Assembly: GCA_023957775.1 (NCBI GenBank)
Contig: JAMLGR010000011.1
Location: forward strand, 1 to 64,000
Length of the DNA stretch: 64,000 nucleotides
Source: Fimbriimonadaceae bacterium
GTDB taxonomy: Bacteria > Armatimonadota > Fimbriimonadia > Fimbriimonadales > Fimbriimonadaceae
Direction of reading: 5' to 3'
Within the stretch, counting starts at the first letter, position 1; every line of letters begins with the position of its first letter. Positions 1-9,157 of this stretch are shown piece after piece. The translations under genes and the position numbers were made by a program. A model generated the notes under the pieces. It did not search any database. It worked only from the letters and a program-made list of their open reading frames with translations, and had not been told where the DNA came from.

Positions 1-74
1 CGGTCCCGGAACCGTTCACACTGGGCCTCGCCGGGATGGCGCTGCTGGCCGCCGCCCGCCGCCGACGCGCGTAG
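1..74 (+). CDS. C-terminal end of a PEP-CTERM sorting-domain protein (partial)
   Basis: Only the last 23 codons lie in the window. They read VPEPFTLGLAGMALLAAARR followed by a short Arg-rich end and a TAG stop at 72-74. This is the usual PEP-CTERM layout: a VPEP motif, a single hydrophobic helix and a basic tail, which anchors the precursor for an exosortase-type system. The upstream body is outside the window, so its function is unknown. Two complete proteins here (ending at 33518 and 53657) and a fragment at 63954 carry the same kind of tail. Confidence 0.8.
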   Translation, partial: VPEPFTLGLAGMALLAAARRRRA

Positions 75-97
75 CCCTGCGGCAGTGCCCACCGGGT

Positions 98-161
98 GCC
101 ACGCCCGCTTGTCGGGCGTGCGCGGATTCGCACCGGGTGTCACGCCCGTCCAGCGGGCGTG
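98..161. repeat. Two hairpin repeats with CACGCCCG/CGGGCGTG arms
   Basis: Perfect 8-bp inverted arms CACGCCCG and CGGGCGTG occur at 100-120 (loop CTTGT) and 141-161 (loop TCCAG). The same arms, also with 5-nt loops, recur in the tandem cluster at 62728-62748 and 62808-62828. The first copy starts 26 nt after the upstream stop codon, so it may act as a terminator-like structure. Recurrence at both ends of the window suggests a dispersed palindromic element. Confidence 0.7.
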
Positions 162-243
162 GCATGCGATGAGCACTTCGTGAGCACTCCCACCCCTTGA
201 GTGAAAGCGCCGGGGGTCGGCTAAACTGCGTCCGGAGGATTCC

Positions 244-1551
244 ATGGCATTCAAACCCACTCGACGCGACGTGCTCAAGGCTTCGGTAGCGGCGGCCGCC
301 GGCCTCGCGGCGGGACCCAAGGCGTTCGCCCAGGCGCGGCGCGGGGCGAACGAGCGGCTTCAGTTCGCGATGATCGGCGTCGGCGGGCGGGGCGGTGCCC
401 ATCTCAAGCCGGCTGCCGAACTCGGCGAGATCGTCGCCCTTTGCGACATCGATGCGACGACCCGGACCAAGGTGCTCGCGGACTATCCCAACGCGGCGGC
501 CTTCGCGGACTTTCGCGAGATGCTCGAGACCCTGCGCGGCCAGATCGACGCCGTCGTGGTCGCCACGCCGGACCACGTGCACGCCCCCGCCTCGGCCATG
601 GCGATGAAGATGGGCAAGCACGTCTACTGCGAGAAGCCTCTGACGCGCACGCTTGGCGAGGCGCGCCGCCTCCAGGAGATCGCCAAACGCGCCGGCGTCG
701 CCACCCAGATGGGCAACCAGGGCACGGCGAGCGACGATCTTCGCAACGCCGCGGCCGTGATCCAGACGGGAATGTTCGGCGCCGTCACCGAGGTCCACTG
801 CTGGACCGATCGGGCGGGCGGCTGGTGGCCCCAAGGCGTCGAGCGGCCCGAGCCCAAGCCCGTCCCCGAAACCGTGGCCTGGGACCTGTGGCTCGGCCCG
901 TCGCCGGAGCGACCCTATGCGCCCGGCTACCACCCCTTCGCTTGGCGCGGCTGGTGGGACTTCGGCTCCGGGGCCCTCGGAGACATCGGTTGCCACTGCA
1001 TGAACCTGCCGTTCTGGGCGCTCGATTTGCGCGAACCGACGGCCGTGCAGTCCGAGACGTCCGGCCACAACAAGGACAGCTACCCGAGCTGGTCGATCGT
1101 CAAGATGGAGTTCCCCGAACGCAACGGTCGTCCCCCGGTCACGCTCACGTGGTACGACGGGGGCAAGAAGCCGCCGGCGGAGCTCGCCAACGGCGAGGCG
1201 TTGGGCGGCAACGGCTGCATCCTGGTGTGCGAGCACGCCAACCTGCACGCGCCGGCCGAGTACGGGTCGAACTGCCACATCGCGGGCGGCGGCGGACTGC
1301 CGACGGTGGAGTTCGAGAAGTCGCCAGGGCACTTCAAGGAGTTCGTGGTTGCCGCCTCGGGCGGGCCGCGGTCGAAGGGCGATATCGTCGCCTACTCCGG
1401 GCCGCTGACGGAGACCGTGTTGATGGGGAACCTGGCCGTGTGGGCTTCGGGCGAGCGCCTGGAATGGGACGCGCGGCGGCTGCGCGTGAAAGGGCGGCCC
1501 GAGTTCGACAAGGTGATCCACCCGACGTATCGCGCGGGCTGGATGCTGTAG
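244..1551 (+). CDS. Exported Gfo/Idh/MocA-family oxidoreductase
   Basis: A 435-aa NAD(P)-dependent sugar or polyol dehydrogenase-like protein. The N-terminus has a Tat signal (TRRDVLKASVA, then an Ala-rich core and AFAQA). The Rossmann motif GVGGRGG is at about 45-51, and the family EKP motif (CEKPLTR) is at about 129-135. The C-terminal half is the usual alpha/beta substrate domain. The ATG is preceded by a strong GGAGG at 233-237. A possible promoter is TTGAGT (197-202) and TAAACT (222-227), with a long 19-nt spacer. Tat-exported members are common near polysaccharide-degradation genes in Planctomycetes-like bacteria. The substrate cannot be read from the sequence. Confidence 0.9.
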   Translation: MAFKPTRRDVLKASVAAAAGLAAGPKAFAQARRGANERLQFAMIGVGGRGGAHLKPAAELGEIVALCDIDATTRTKVLADYPNAAAFADFREMLETLRGQIDAVVVATPDHVHAPASAMAMKMGKHVYCEKPLTRTLGEARRLQEIAKRAGVATQMGNQGTASDDLRNAAAVIQTGMFGAVTEVHCWTDRAGGWWPQGVERPEPKPVPETVAWDLWLGPSPERPYAPGYHPFAWRGWWDFGSGALGDIGCHCMNLPFWALDLREPTAVQSETSGHNKDSYPSWSIVKMEFPERNGRPPVTLTWYDGGKKPPAELANGEALGGNGCILVCEHANLHAPAEYGSNCHIAGGGGLPTVEFEKSPGHFKEFVVAASGGPRSKGDIVAYSGPLTETVLMGNLAVWASGERLEWDARRLRVKGRPEFDKVIHPTYRAGWML

Positions 1552-1552
1552 T

Positions 1553-2824
1553 TCAGCCATGGAACCGCTCGTGCGCGGCGCGCTCGAGCGACTCTCGATG
1601 GTCTGGATGCGCGATCGCCGTCAAGGCGTGCGCGCGTTGGCGGAGGTTCTTCGCGTAGAGGTCGGCGATGCCGTACTCGGTCACCACAAACTGCACATGC
1701 CCGCGCGTGGTCACAACGCCCGCGCCCGGGTGCAACATGCCCACGATCCTCGACTCGCCTTTCGACGTGGTCGAAGGGAGGGCGATGATCGGTTTGCCCC
1801 CTTCGCTGAGCGCCGCGCCGCGCACGAAGTCCATCTGGCCGCCGATGCCCGAATACTGGAAGGTGCCGATGCTGTCGGCGACGACCTGACCGGTCAGATC
1901 CACCTCGATGGCGCTGTTGATCGAGGTCATGCGGGGCTGCTTGCGGATGACCGCCGTGTCGTTGATGTAGCCGATGTCCAGGACGGCCACCCGCGGATTG
2001 TCGTCCACGAAGTCATAGAGCCGCCGCGTGCCCAAGATCAAACCGGTGACGAGCTTGCCCCGGTGGTGGCGCTTCTCCTCGCCCGTGACCACCCCGGCCT
2101 CGACGAGATCCACCACACCGTCCGAGCAGATCTCCGTGTGGATGCCTAGCCGCTTGTGTCCCCGCAGCGACGAGAGCACCGCATTGGGGATCGTACCGAT
2201 GCCGAGCTGCAGGGTGGCGCCGTCCTCCACCAGCGAGGCCACGTGCTCCCCGATTCGGCGTTCGATATCGTTAGGTTCCCTAACGGCCACTTCGGGCAGC
2301 TCTTCGTCCTCCCAAATCGTGGCGGCGAACCTCGACAGGCGAACGTGGCCGTCTCCGTGGGTCCGCGGCATGCGCGCGTTGATCTGGGCGATGACGATCT
2401 TCGCGCTGTGAACGGCCGCGACCGTCGCGTCCACCGAAACGCCCAGGGAGCAGTACCCGTGCCGGTCCGGCGGCGACACCTGGACCAGGGCGACGTCGAG
2501 CGGCAGAATCTGCCTTCGGAACAACCCCGGCACCTCGCTGAGGAACACGGGGATGTAGTCCGCGTGCCCCGCCGCCACGGCGTCCCGCACGTTGGCGCCG
2601 ATGAAAAGCGCGTTCACGTGAAAGCTCTCGGCAAGCGCAGCGTCGGCGTAGGGCGCCGCACCCTCGGTGTGGAGGTGGACGATCTCCACGTTGCGCAGTT
2701 CCGGCGCGCGCGCCGTCATCGCGCGGATCAGCGCCTGCGGTGCGCCGGCGACGCTCTGGATGAAGACTCGGGAGTTGGAGGGGATGAGGCGGACGGCTTC
2801 GGCCGCCGAAAGGTGCGATTCCAT
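1553..2824 (-). CDS. Acetyl-CoA hydrolase / 4-hydroxybutyrate-type CoA-transferase
   Basis: A 423-aa protein of the AcoA/Cat/AbfT class, which moves CoA between acyl-CoA and a carboxylate. The N-terminal domain holds the phosphate-binding-like segment near VSPPDRHGYCSLG (about 116-128). The C-terminal domain has GIGTIPNAV (about 208-216) and the conserved Glu in GIHTE (E231), the expected CoA-thioester nucleophile. IGGQMDF and VTEYGIA follow, as in the family. An AAGGAG ribosome site lies just before the ATG. It converges on the upstream oxidoreductase with only 1 nt between their stops. Whether acetate, butyrate or succinate is used is not visible. Confidence 0.88.
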   Translation of the reverse strand: MESHLSAAEAVRLIPSNSRVFIQSVAGAPQALIRAMTARAPELRNVEIVHLHTEGAAPYADAALAESFHVNALFIGANVRDAVAAGHADYIPVFLSEVPGLFRRQILPLDVALVQVSPPDRHGYCSLGVSVDATVAAVHSAKIVIAQINARMPRTHGDGHVRLSRFAATIWEDEELPEVAVREPNDIERRIGEHVASLVEDGATLQLGIGTIPNAVLSSLRGHKRLGIHTEICSDGVVDLVEAGVVTGEEKRHHRGKLVTGLILGTRRLYDFVDDNPRVAVLDIGYINDTAVIRKQPRMTSINSAIEVDLTGQVVADSIGTFQYSGIGGQMDFVRGAALSEGGKPIIALPSTTSKGESRIVGMLHPGAGVVTTRGHVQFVVTEYGIADLYAKNLRQRAHALTAIAHPDHRESLERAAHERFHG

Positions 2825-2898
2825 GCATCTCCTTGTTACCCCGCCAGGCAGGAGTTCGTGTCAGGATCACGAAAGGAAACCCGTCTTCCTACTGAGTC

Positions 2899-4572
2899 AT
2901 GCTTCCCCTCCTCCTCTTTGTCGCCGCCATGCCCAAATCCACCAACGAGGCCCCCGCCAACCTGCGCGAGACCATCGAGGTCTTCCGCGCCGACGAAAGC
3001 GGGTTGCAGCGTGTGTACGCGCAACCCCTGTCCGAGAACCGCCGAGAGCGATTGCGCGCGTTCTACGCCGACCGCCTGAAGGCCCTTCAAACGCTTGATT
3101 TCGGTGCGCTCGGCTTCGACGCGCAGGTCGACTCCGTGCTCCTTCGCAACTACATCGAGCGCGAATCACACCAGCTCGAACTCGACGCCAAGGAGCAGGC
3201 GCGCTACGCCCCGCTGATCCCGTTTGCGAAATCGATCGTGGAGCTGGAGGAGTCGCGGCGCCGCTTCGAGGAGCCCGATCCGGAGAAGGCCGCCGGCGTC
3301 CTGAACGCGCTCATCAAGACCCTCAAAGAGCTGAAGCCCCAACTCGGCGAGAAACTCAAGGCGAAGAAGTACGAGGGAAACCAGGCGTTCCTCGCGATCC
3401 GCGGCCTGCGGAACACGTTGAAGTCGTGGTTCGAGTACTTCAACGGCTACAACCCGATGTTCACTTGGTGGTGCGCGGAGCCGTTCAAACTCGCCGATGC
3501 CGAACTGAAGAGCTACAGCGACGCGGTGCGCGAGAAGATCGTCGGGGTGAAGGCCGACGACGAGGACGCCATCGTGGGGAACCCGATTGGACGCGAAGCG
3601 CTGATCGCCGAGCTGAAGTACGAGCTGATTCCCTACACGCCCGAGGAGTTGCTCAAGATCGCCGACCGCGAATACGCGTGGTGCGAGAAGGAGGCCAAAC
3701 GCGCCGCGCACGACATGGGCTATGGCGACGACTGGAAGAAGGCCTTGGAGCGGGTGAAGAACGACCACGTGGCCCCCGGAGAGCAGCCGGAGTACATCCG
3801 CTTTCTCGCCAACGAGGCCGTGGATTTTCTCGAGGCGCACGACCTCATCACCGTTCCCGAACTCGCCAAAGAGGATTGGCGGATGGAGATGATGTCGCCG
3901 GAGCGCCAGCGCGTCAACCCGTTCTTCCTTGGCGGGGAGTCGATCATCGTCTCGTTCCCGACGGACACGATGACGCACGAAGAGAAGCTGATGAGCCTGC
4001 GCGCCAACAACAAGCACTTCTCCCGCGCCACGGTGTTTCACGAACTGATCCCCGGCCACCACCTTCAGGGCTTCATGAACGCCCGCTACAAGCCGTACCG
4101 CCGCATGTTCGGCACGCCGTTCTGGACCGAGGGGTGGGCGCTGTACTGGGAGATGCTGCTTTGGGACCTCGATTTCCCGAAGACGCCGGAGAACCGCATG
4201 GGCATGCTGTTCTGGCGGATGCACCGGTGCGCGCGCATCATCTTCTCGCTCAAGTTCCACCTGGGCGAGATGACCCCGCAGGAGTGCATCGACTTCCTCG
4301 TCGAGAAGGTGGGCCACGAGCGCGCAAGCGCGGAAGGGGAAGTGCGCCGCTCGTTCAACGGCTCCTACCCCCCGCTCTACCAACTCGCCTACATGATCGG
4401 CGGGTTGCAGTTTCGCGCGATGCACAAGGAGCTGGTCGAGTCGGGCAAGATGACCAACCGCGCGTTCCACGACGCGATCCTGCATGAGAACAACATGCCG
4501 GTGGAGATGGTGCGGGCGATCCTCACGAAGCAGAAGCTCACACCGGACTTCCACAGCATCTGGAAGTTCTAG
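2899..4572 (+). CDS. DUF885-family protein, putative zinc metallopeptidase
   Basis: A 557-aa protein of the DUF885 family. The zinc-peptidase-like motif HELIPGHH is at about 381-388, and EGWALYWE about 25 residues later supplies a likely third ligand. These are the conserved features of the family. The start is uncertain. The ATG at 2899 gives a short hydrophobic lead ([10 protein letters not shown]) and has CCTACT 5 nt upstream, a weak fit to the leaderless pattern seen here. The ATG at 2929 (MPKSTNEAP) would give a cytoplasmic form. Peptidase activity is inferred from the motif only. Confidence 0.85.
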   Translation: MLPLLLFVAAMPKSTNEAPANLRETIEVFRADESGLQRVYAQPLSENRRERLRAFYADRLKALQTLDFGALGFDAQVDSVLLRNYIERESHQLELDAKEQARYAPLIPFAKSIVELEESRRRFEEPDPEKAAGVLNALIKTLKELKPQLGEKLKAKKYEGNQAFLAIRGLRNTLKSWFEYFNGYNPMFTWWCAEPFKLADAELKSYSDAVREKIVGVKADDEDAIVGNPIGREALIAELKYELIPYTPEELLKIADREYAWCEKEAKRAAHDMGYGDDWKKALERVKNDHVAPGEQPEYIRFLANEAVDFLEAHDLITVPELAKEDWRMEMMSPERQRVNPFFLGGESIIVSFPTDTMTHEEKLMSLRANNKHFSRATVFHELIPGHHLQGFMNARYKPYRRMFGTPFWTEGWALYWEMLLWDLDFPKTPENRMGMLFWRMHRCARIIFSLKFHLGEMTPQECIDFLVEKVGHERASAEGEVRRSFNGSYPPLYQLAYMIGGLQFRAMHKELVESGKMTNRAFHDAILHENNMPVEMVRAILTKQKLTPDFHSIWKF

Positions 4573-4615
4573 GGGAGCGTTTTTCGTTGGTCGCTTGTCG
4601 CTTTTCGTGTGGGGC

Positions 4616-4621
4616 TATGCT
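4616..4621 (+). promoter_or_regulatory. -10-like TATGCT close to the start of the enolase-family gene
   Basis: TATGCT ends 9 nt before the ATG at 4631 and there is no Shine-Dalgarno site in the gap. A convincing -35 element was not found. It belongs to the set of start-proximal hexamers suggesting leaderless transcripts. Confidence 0.4.
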
Positions 4622-4630
4622 AGCTGCGGT

Positions 4631-5734
4631 ATGAACATCCAGTCCATTCGCGCCTACCGCATCGATCTTCCCCTTAAAGAGGGCTCCTATAACTGGTCGG
4701 GTGGGAAATCCGTGTCCGTGTTCGACTCGACCGTCGTGGAGGTGGTGACCGACGAGGGGCTCACGGGCTGGGGCGAGGTGTGCCCACTCGGACCGTTCTA
4801 TCTGCCCGCCTACGCGGAAGGGGTGCGCGCGGGAATCCGCGAGTTGGGGCCGCATCTGCTCGGCGAGAACCCAATGGAACTCGAGAAGCTGAACCGACGC
4901 ATGGACGCGGCCCTGCAAGGTCACCCTTACGTGAAATCGGGCATCGACATGGCGTGCTGGGACCTTCTGGGCAAGGCCACGGGCCAGCCGGTCTGCGTGT
5001 TGCTGGGCGGGCGCTACGGAGAGGATTTCGTGCTGTATCGAGCGATCTCGCAGGAGTCGCCCGAGGCGATGGCGGCCAAGATCGCCGGTTACCGGAACGA
5101 AGGGTACCGGCGTTTCCAGTTGAAGGTGGGCGGCGATCCCGATACGGACATCGAACGCATCCGCGCGGCGGCGGCACAACTCCAACCGGGCGACAAGCTG
5201 ATCGCCGACGCGAACACGGGCTGGCTGCGCCACGAGGCGATGCGCGTAGCGGATGCCGTGCGCTCGCTCGACGTCTATCTCGAACAGCCGTGCCGCACGT
5301 ACGAAGAGTGCCTCTCCGTGAGGCGTCACACCGACCGTCCGTTCGTGCTCGACGAGAACGTGGATTCGCTGGCGATGCTCATGCGCGGCCACCACGACCT
5401 CGCGATGGACGTGGTGAACCTCAAGATCAGCAAGTTCGGTGGGCTGACGAAAACCCGGCAGGCCCGGGATTTGTGCGCCGCCCTCGGCATTGCGATGACC
5501 ATCGAGGACAGTTGGGGCGGCGACATCGTGACCGCCGCGATCGCCCACCTCGCGCACAGTACGCCTACGGAGCTGCTGTTTACCTCCACCGACTTCAACA
5601 GCTACGTGACCGTCCCGTTCGCCGACGGCGCGCCGCAACGCCGCGCGGGTCGGATGGCCGCGTCGGCGGCACCCGGTTTGGGTGTGGATCCGATGCTCGG
5701 CCTGCTGGGCGAGCCGTTGGTCGAACTCTCATAA
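4631..5734 (+). CDS. Enolase-superfamily enzyme, probable cis-3-hydroxy-L-proline dehydratase type
   Basis: A 367-aa mandelate racemase/muconate-lactonizing-type protein. Catalytic features in order are QLKVGGDP (first Lys), IADANTGW (metal Asp), LEQPC (metal Glu), LDEN (metal site) and LKISKFGG (second Lys). The N-terminal capping domain, with [15 protein letters not shown] and the [18 protein letters not shown] segment, resembles cis-3-hydroxy-L-proline dehydratases and proline-betaine racemases as I remember them. Dehydration of a hydroxyproline is therefore the likeliest reaction. Other acid-sugar dehydratases remain possible. I chose the ATG at 4631 because the family N-terminus begins there and the reading frame upstream is not family-like. 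Confidence 0.8.
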   Translation: MNIQSIRAYRIDLPLKEGSYNWSGGKSVSVFDSTVVEVVTDEGLTGWGEVCPLGPFYLPAYAEGVRAGIRELGPHLLGENPMELEKLNRRMDAALQGHPYVKSGIDMACWDLLGKATGQPVCVLLGGRYGEDFVLYRAISQESPEAMAAKIAGYRNEGYRRFQLKVGGDPDTDIERIRAAAAQLQPGDKLIADANTGWLRHEAMRVADAVRSLDVYLEQPCRTYEECLSVRRHTDRPFVLDENVDSLAMLMRGHHDLAMDVVNLKISKFGGLTKTRQARDLCAALGIAMTIEDSWGGDIVTAAIAHLAHSTPTELLFTSTDFNSYVTVPFADGAPQRRAGRMAASAAPGLGVDPMLGLLGEPLVELS

Positions 5735-5768
5735 CGAATTCAGGGGAAGAACCCGTCTGAGGGGTGTT

Positions 5769-7115
5769 ATGCCGAGCGTCAGGCGTTTCTGGACGATTCC
5801 GGTCGGCGCCGCGGTCAGCGCGGTCCTGCTGGTGCTTGCGCTGCCTCTCGGCGAAAGGGCCTTCCTCGGTTGGTTCGCGCTCGCGCCGTTGCTCGCCTCG
5901 GTGCGGGCGCGCGGATTCCTCATCGGGTTTGTCGCCGCCATCGGCACGGTGTTCCTGGCGGCGTGGATCGCGACCCACGGGCTCCTGTACGCATCGCGCG
6001 ACCCGGAGGGCGAGGCGGCTTGGATCGCAACGGGGATGGGGCTGTTCGGATTCGCGCTCGCGGGAGCGGTGGCGGTTTGGGCGGATCCGAAGCTCGGGCG
6101 AAGGCCGCTCTGGTGGCTCGCGGCGGTCGCCGTGCTGCTCGAGGCGTGCCTCCTCGTCGAGCTTCCCGCACATCTTGCGCTCACGCAGTACCGCCAACCC
6201 CTGCCTTTGATGCTCGCGTCGGTGGGCGGGGTCTGGGCCGTGTCGTTCGTGCTGTGGTGGGCGAACTTCTGGGTCGCCTCGATGCCGATGCGCCGTGCTG
6301 CGGGATGGGCCGTGGCGATGGCGGCCGCCGCGCTCCTGCTCCGATCCGCTTGGCTCCCCGTTCCATCGGGGACGGCGATCTTCGTGGCGGCGATCCAAAC
6401 GGAAGGGGACGACTCGGAGACCTTGACCGCCCTGCACCTTCGCGCATCCCAGCGGCAGCCCGCGCTGGTGGTGTGGCCGGAGTTCAGCGGGTTGGCGATG
6501 GGTCTGCCCAACACGGGCCCCCTGAAGGCGCTCTCCAAGCGCGCCTCGCCGTTCGTGACCAGCTTCCGCGACGACCACAAGCCCCTGCCCCACAACGCCG
6601 CGGCGTTGTTCGACGGAGGGCGGGAGTCCGAGCGGTACTTCAAACGCAAGCCATTTGGCGCGGAGCGGGCGATGCACGCCGCGGGCACCGAACCCGTTGC
6701 GGCGCCCCTGGGCCCGCTGTCGGTGGGTCTGAACATCTGCTTCGATTCGTGCTTCCCCTCCGTGATGCGGGAAACGGCGCGCCTCGAGGGCGTGGGTTTG
6801 TTGGCGCTTCCGACGATCGATCCGCGCGCGCCGCACCACTTCATGGCCGCGATGCACGCCGCCTACTCGCCGTTCCGGGCCGCGGAACTGGGCGTGCCCG
6901 TCGTGCGCGCCGACGGCGGGGCCTACTCGTCGATCGTGGACGCGCGCGGGCGCATCGTGGCGGAGGCCGCGCCGGGCGAGACCGTCCTGATGGGCTCGGT
7001 CGTTCCCGGTTCGCACTGGACCGTCGTGCGCTCGCTGGGGGATTGGTTCTTGGTTGCGTGCGGAGGGCTCGTCCTGCTGGGTTGGAAACGACAAACGATA
7101 GACGACAAACGATGA
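5769..7115 (+). CDS. Apolipoprotein N-acyltransferase-like membrane protein (CN-hydrolase domain)
   Basis: A 448-aa protein with several hydrophobic helices in the first 220 residues, then a carbon-nitrogen hydrolase domain. The catalytic triad is present: E238 in VWPEFSG, K292 or K294 in YFKRKPFG, and C324 in LNICFDSCF. That order and the membrane N-terminus match Lnt, which adds the third acyl chain to lipoproteins. At 448 aa it is shorter than typical Lnt (about 500). The last nine codons (KRQTIDDKR) are encoded by a short direct repeat at 7088-7113, so the tail may be acquired. GAGGGG precedes the ATG. Confidence 0.75.
   Translation: MPSVRRFWTIPVGAAVSAVLLVLALPLGERAFLGWFALAPLLASVRARGFLIGFVAAIGTVFLAAWIATHGLLYASRDPEGEAAWIATGMGLFGFALAGAVAVWADPKLGRRPLWWLAAVAVLLEACLLVELPAHLALTQYRQPLPLMLASVGGVWAVSFVLWWANFWVASMPMRRAAGWAVAMAAAALLLRSAWLPVPSGTAIFVAAIQTEGDDSETLTALHLRASQRQPALVVWPEFSGLAMGLPNTGPLKALSKRASPFVTSFRDDHKPLPHNAAALFDGGRESERYFKRKPFGAERAMHAAGTEPVAAPLGPLSVGLNICFDSCFPSVMRETARLEGVGLLALPTIDPRAPHHFMAAMHAAYSPFRAAELGVPVVRADGGAYSSIVDARGRIVAEAAPGETVLMGSVVPGSHWTVVRSLGDWFLVACGGLVLLGWKRQTIDDKR
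7088..7113. repeat. Short direct repeat, period 14
   Basis: ACGACAAACGAT occurs at 7088-7099 and again at 7102-7113. It forms the end of the Lnt-like coding sequence and supplies its stop codon. The A/C-rich composition and the 14-nt (2 x 7) period recall the heptanucleotide tracts at 16153, 30198 and 32527. Confidence 0.6.
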
Positions 7116-7160
7116 CCGCCGGCCAAGCGGTGGCCGTGGGCGAAGGTGAACGGCCGACGC

Positions 7161-7166
7161 TACACT
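7161..7166 (+). promoter_or_regulatory. -10-like TACACT next to the beta-helix gene start
   Basis: TACACT ends 5 nt before the ATG at 7172. There is no Shine-Dalgarno site, which fits leaderless transcription. Confidence 0.45.
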
Positions 7167-7171
7167 AGGCC

Positions 7172-9157
7172 ATGGTGTGGTGTGCACTCGCATTGGCCGC
7201 TCCCGCGTCGGGCATGGTTGTGATCTTCGCCGCACCAAGTGCACGCGGAGGCAACGGGAGCCGGGAGGCGCCCTATTCGCTCCCGGAGGCCCAGGCTGCG
7301 GCCAGAAAAGTGAAGGGGCGAAGAACGGTGCGTCTGATGGGCGGGGTGTACTGGCTCGAAAGGACCTGGAAGGTGACCCCCGAAGACTCGGGAACGACCT
7401 TCGAGGCTGTCCCCGGGGAGTCTCCCATTCTCGATGGCGGACAGCAGCTGGTGAATTGGAATCCGGAACCCGGTGAACTGTGGGAGACCCAGCCAGCCGG
7501 AACCCGCGTTCGGCAGCTCTTCGTCGATGGGAAGCGGGCCGAACGGGCACGCTGGCCCGAGCCTGGCCATCTCGTCCAGTTCAAGTCCGTGAGCGAAAGG
7601 GTCCTCGAGAAGGGCGACGGCCGCAAGCCCCAGCGAACCGAACTCCGGATCGACCTCGGCCCCGAGGGGATGGCGGTGCTCCAACGGATGCCAGCCGAGG
7701 ACCTGGCGCTGGTCGATCTCGTGGCTTATCACAAATGGGACACGACGCGTCGTTCCAACCTCCGGATCGAAGACGGTGTGTTGGTCAGTGTCGGCGAAGG
7801 CATGAAGCCGTGGAACGTGCTGGACACCAGCACCGACTATGTGCTGGAAAACGTGCCGGCTGGGCTCGGTCGGCCGGGCACCTATGTGGAGCGTGCGAAC
7901 GGCCAGGTTCTCTACCGTCCTCTTCCGGGCCAGACCAAGACCCAGGCGACTCCCGTCGCGGGCCGGCTCGATCGGTTGCTCCAGATCCAAGGGGAGCCGG
8001 GGAGCCCGGTGCGAGACGTCTCTTTCGTCGGCCTTGCCTTCAGGTATGCGCGCTTCGCGATTCCGGAGGAGGGCCTCGAACCCGCGCAGGCGGCCTCCAA
8101 CCTTGGCGCGGCCATCGAGGCCGACTACGCGTGGGACGTGACCTTACGCGGCGTGCGGGTCGAAAACGTGGGCGAGTACGCCGTGTGGTTTCGCGAAGGC
8201 TGCCTGCGCGGGCGCGTGCTCGACTCCGTGATGCAAGACCTTGGGGCGGGCGGCGTTCGCATCGGGACCGCCTCGGAGCCTTCGGGCGCCCAGGCCGTGA
8301 CGCGCGAGTGCGTCGTGGAGAACTCGATCATCCGCTCCGGGGGGCACACGGCGCCGTGCGCGGTCGGCGTGTGGATCGGCCACGCGAGCGACAATGTCGT
8401 GCGCTTCTGCGACATCGGCGATTTGGGCTACAGCGGTGTCTCGATCGGGTGGCGCTGGGGCTACAACCCCAGTTTCGCCAAACGCAACGTGATCCGGAAC
8501 TGCCACATCCACGACCTCGGGCACGGGCTGCTGTCCGACATGGCCGGGGTGTACACCTTGGGGCCGTCCGAGGGAACCGTCGTGGCGAACTGCTGGATCC
8601 ACGACGTGCAGTCCCGGCACTACGGCGGGTGGGGTCTCTACACCGACGAGGGAAGCACCGGCATCGTGATGGAGAACTGCCTCGTGCACGACACGACGAG
8701 CGGCGGGTTCCACCAGCACTACGGCAAGGAGAACGTCGTGCGCAACTGCCTCTTCGCGTTTGCGCGGGACCAACAGCTGCAGGCCACGCGTGTGGAGGAT
8801 CATCTCAGCTTCACGCTGGATCGCTGCCTCGTCGTGTGGGACCGCGGCCAGCCCCTCGCGGGACCGTGGTCGCAGGTGAGGCTGCAGGCGAAGGATGTGC
8901 TGTGGGAGCCCCTCGAGGGAGCCGGCCGCTCGTGGGCGGGGATGACGTTCGACCAGTGGAGCGCCTTGCCGGGCGTTTCGGGCAACCGCCTGGTGCAGGG
9001 TTTGTTCGTGGATGCCAAGGCCCGAGACTTCCGCTTGGCGCCGAACTCGCCCGCCAAGGCCATCGGTTTCGTGCCCCTGGACTTGAGGAAAGTGGGGGTC
9101 AGGCCCCGACGAGATCCCCTGCCAGATACTTCAGACCCGAATCGCAGATCACCGTGA
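7172..9157 (+). CDS. Secreted right-handed parallel beta-helix protein
   Basis: A 661-aa protein. A hydrophobic N-terminus is followed by the opening typical of DUF1565/pectate-lyase-like folds (GGNGSREAPYSLPEAQAA). From about residue 270 there are repeated short strands with Asn/His/Gly turns, for example VENSIIRSGGHTAPCAVGVW, VIRNCHIHDLGHG and VMENCLVHDTTSGG. This is the pattern of parallel beta-helix repeats found in polysaccharide lyases, hydrolases and epimerases. No specific catalytic set was identified. The last 59 nt overlap the convergent cysteine synthase gene, so the final about 20 residues (GVRPRRDPLPDTSDP...) may be a read-through tail. Confidence 0.82.
   Translation: MVWCALALAAPASGMVVIFAAPSARGGNGSREAPYSLPEAQAAARKVKGRRTVRLMGGVYWLERTWKVTPEDSGTTFEAVPGESPILDGGQQLVNWNPEPGELWETQPAGTRVRQLFVDGKRAERARWPEPGHLVQFKSVSERVLEKGDGRKPQRTELRIDLGPEGMAVLQRMPAEDLALVDLVAYHKWDTTRRSNLRIEDGVLVSVGEGMKPWNVLDTSTDYVLENVPAGLGRPGTYVERANGQVLYRPLPGQTKTQATPVAGRLDRLLQIQGEPGSPVRDVSFVGLAFRYARFAIPEEGLEPAQAASNLGAAIEADYAWDVTLRGVRVENVGEYAVWFREGCLRGRVLDSVMQDLGAGGVRIGTASEPSGAQAVTRECVVENSIIRSGGHTAPCAVGVWIGHASDNVVRFCDIGDLGYSGVSIGWRWGYNPSFAKRNVIRNCHIHDLGHGLLSDMAGVYTLGPSEGTVVANCWIHDVQSRHYGGWGLYTDEGSTGIVMENCLVHDTTSGGFHQHYGKENVVRNCLFAFARDQQLQATRVEDHLSFTLDRCLVVWDRGQPLAGPWSQVRLQAKDVLWEPLEGAGRSWAGMTFDQWSALPGVSGNRLVQGLFVDAKARDFRLAPNSPAKAIGFVPLDLRKVGVRPRRDPLPDTSDPNRRSP

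Noticed and set aside
16-1560. 514-codon open frame on the minus strand opposite the Gfo/Idh/MocA gene
   Set aside because: Its product is Arg/His/Leu-rich with no motif, and it lies exactly opposite a gene with full family signatures. High G+C makes such shadow frames common; similar ones opposite the synthetase fusion, cytochromes and zwf were rejected for the same reason.
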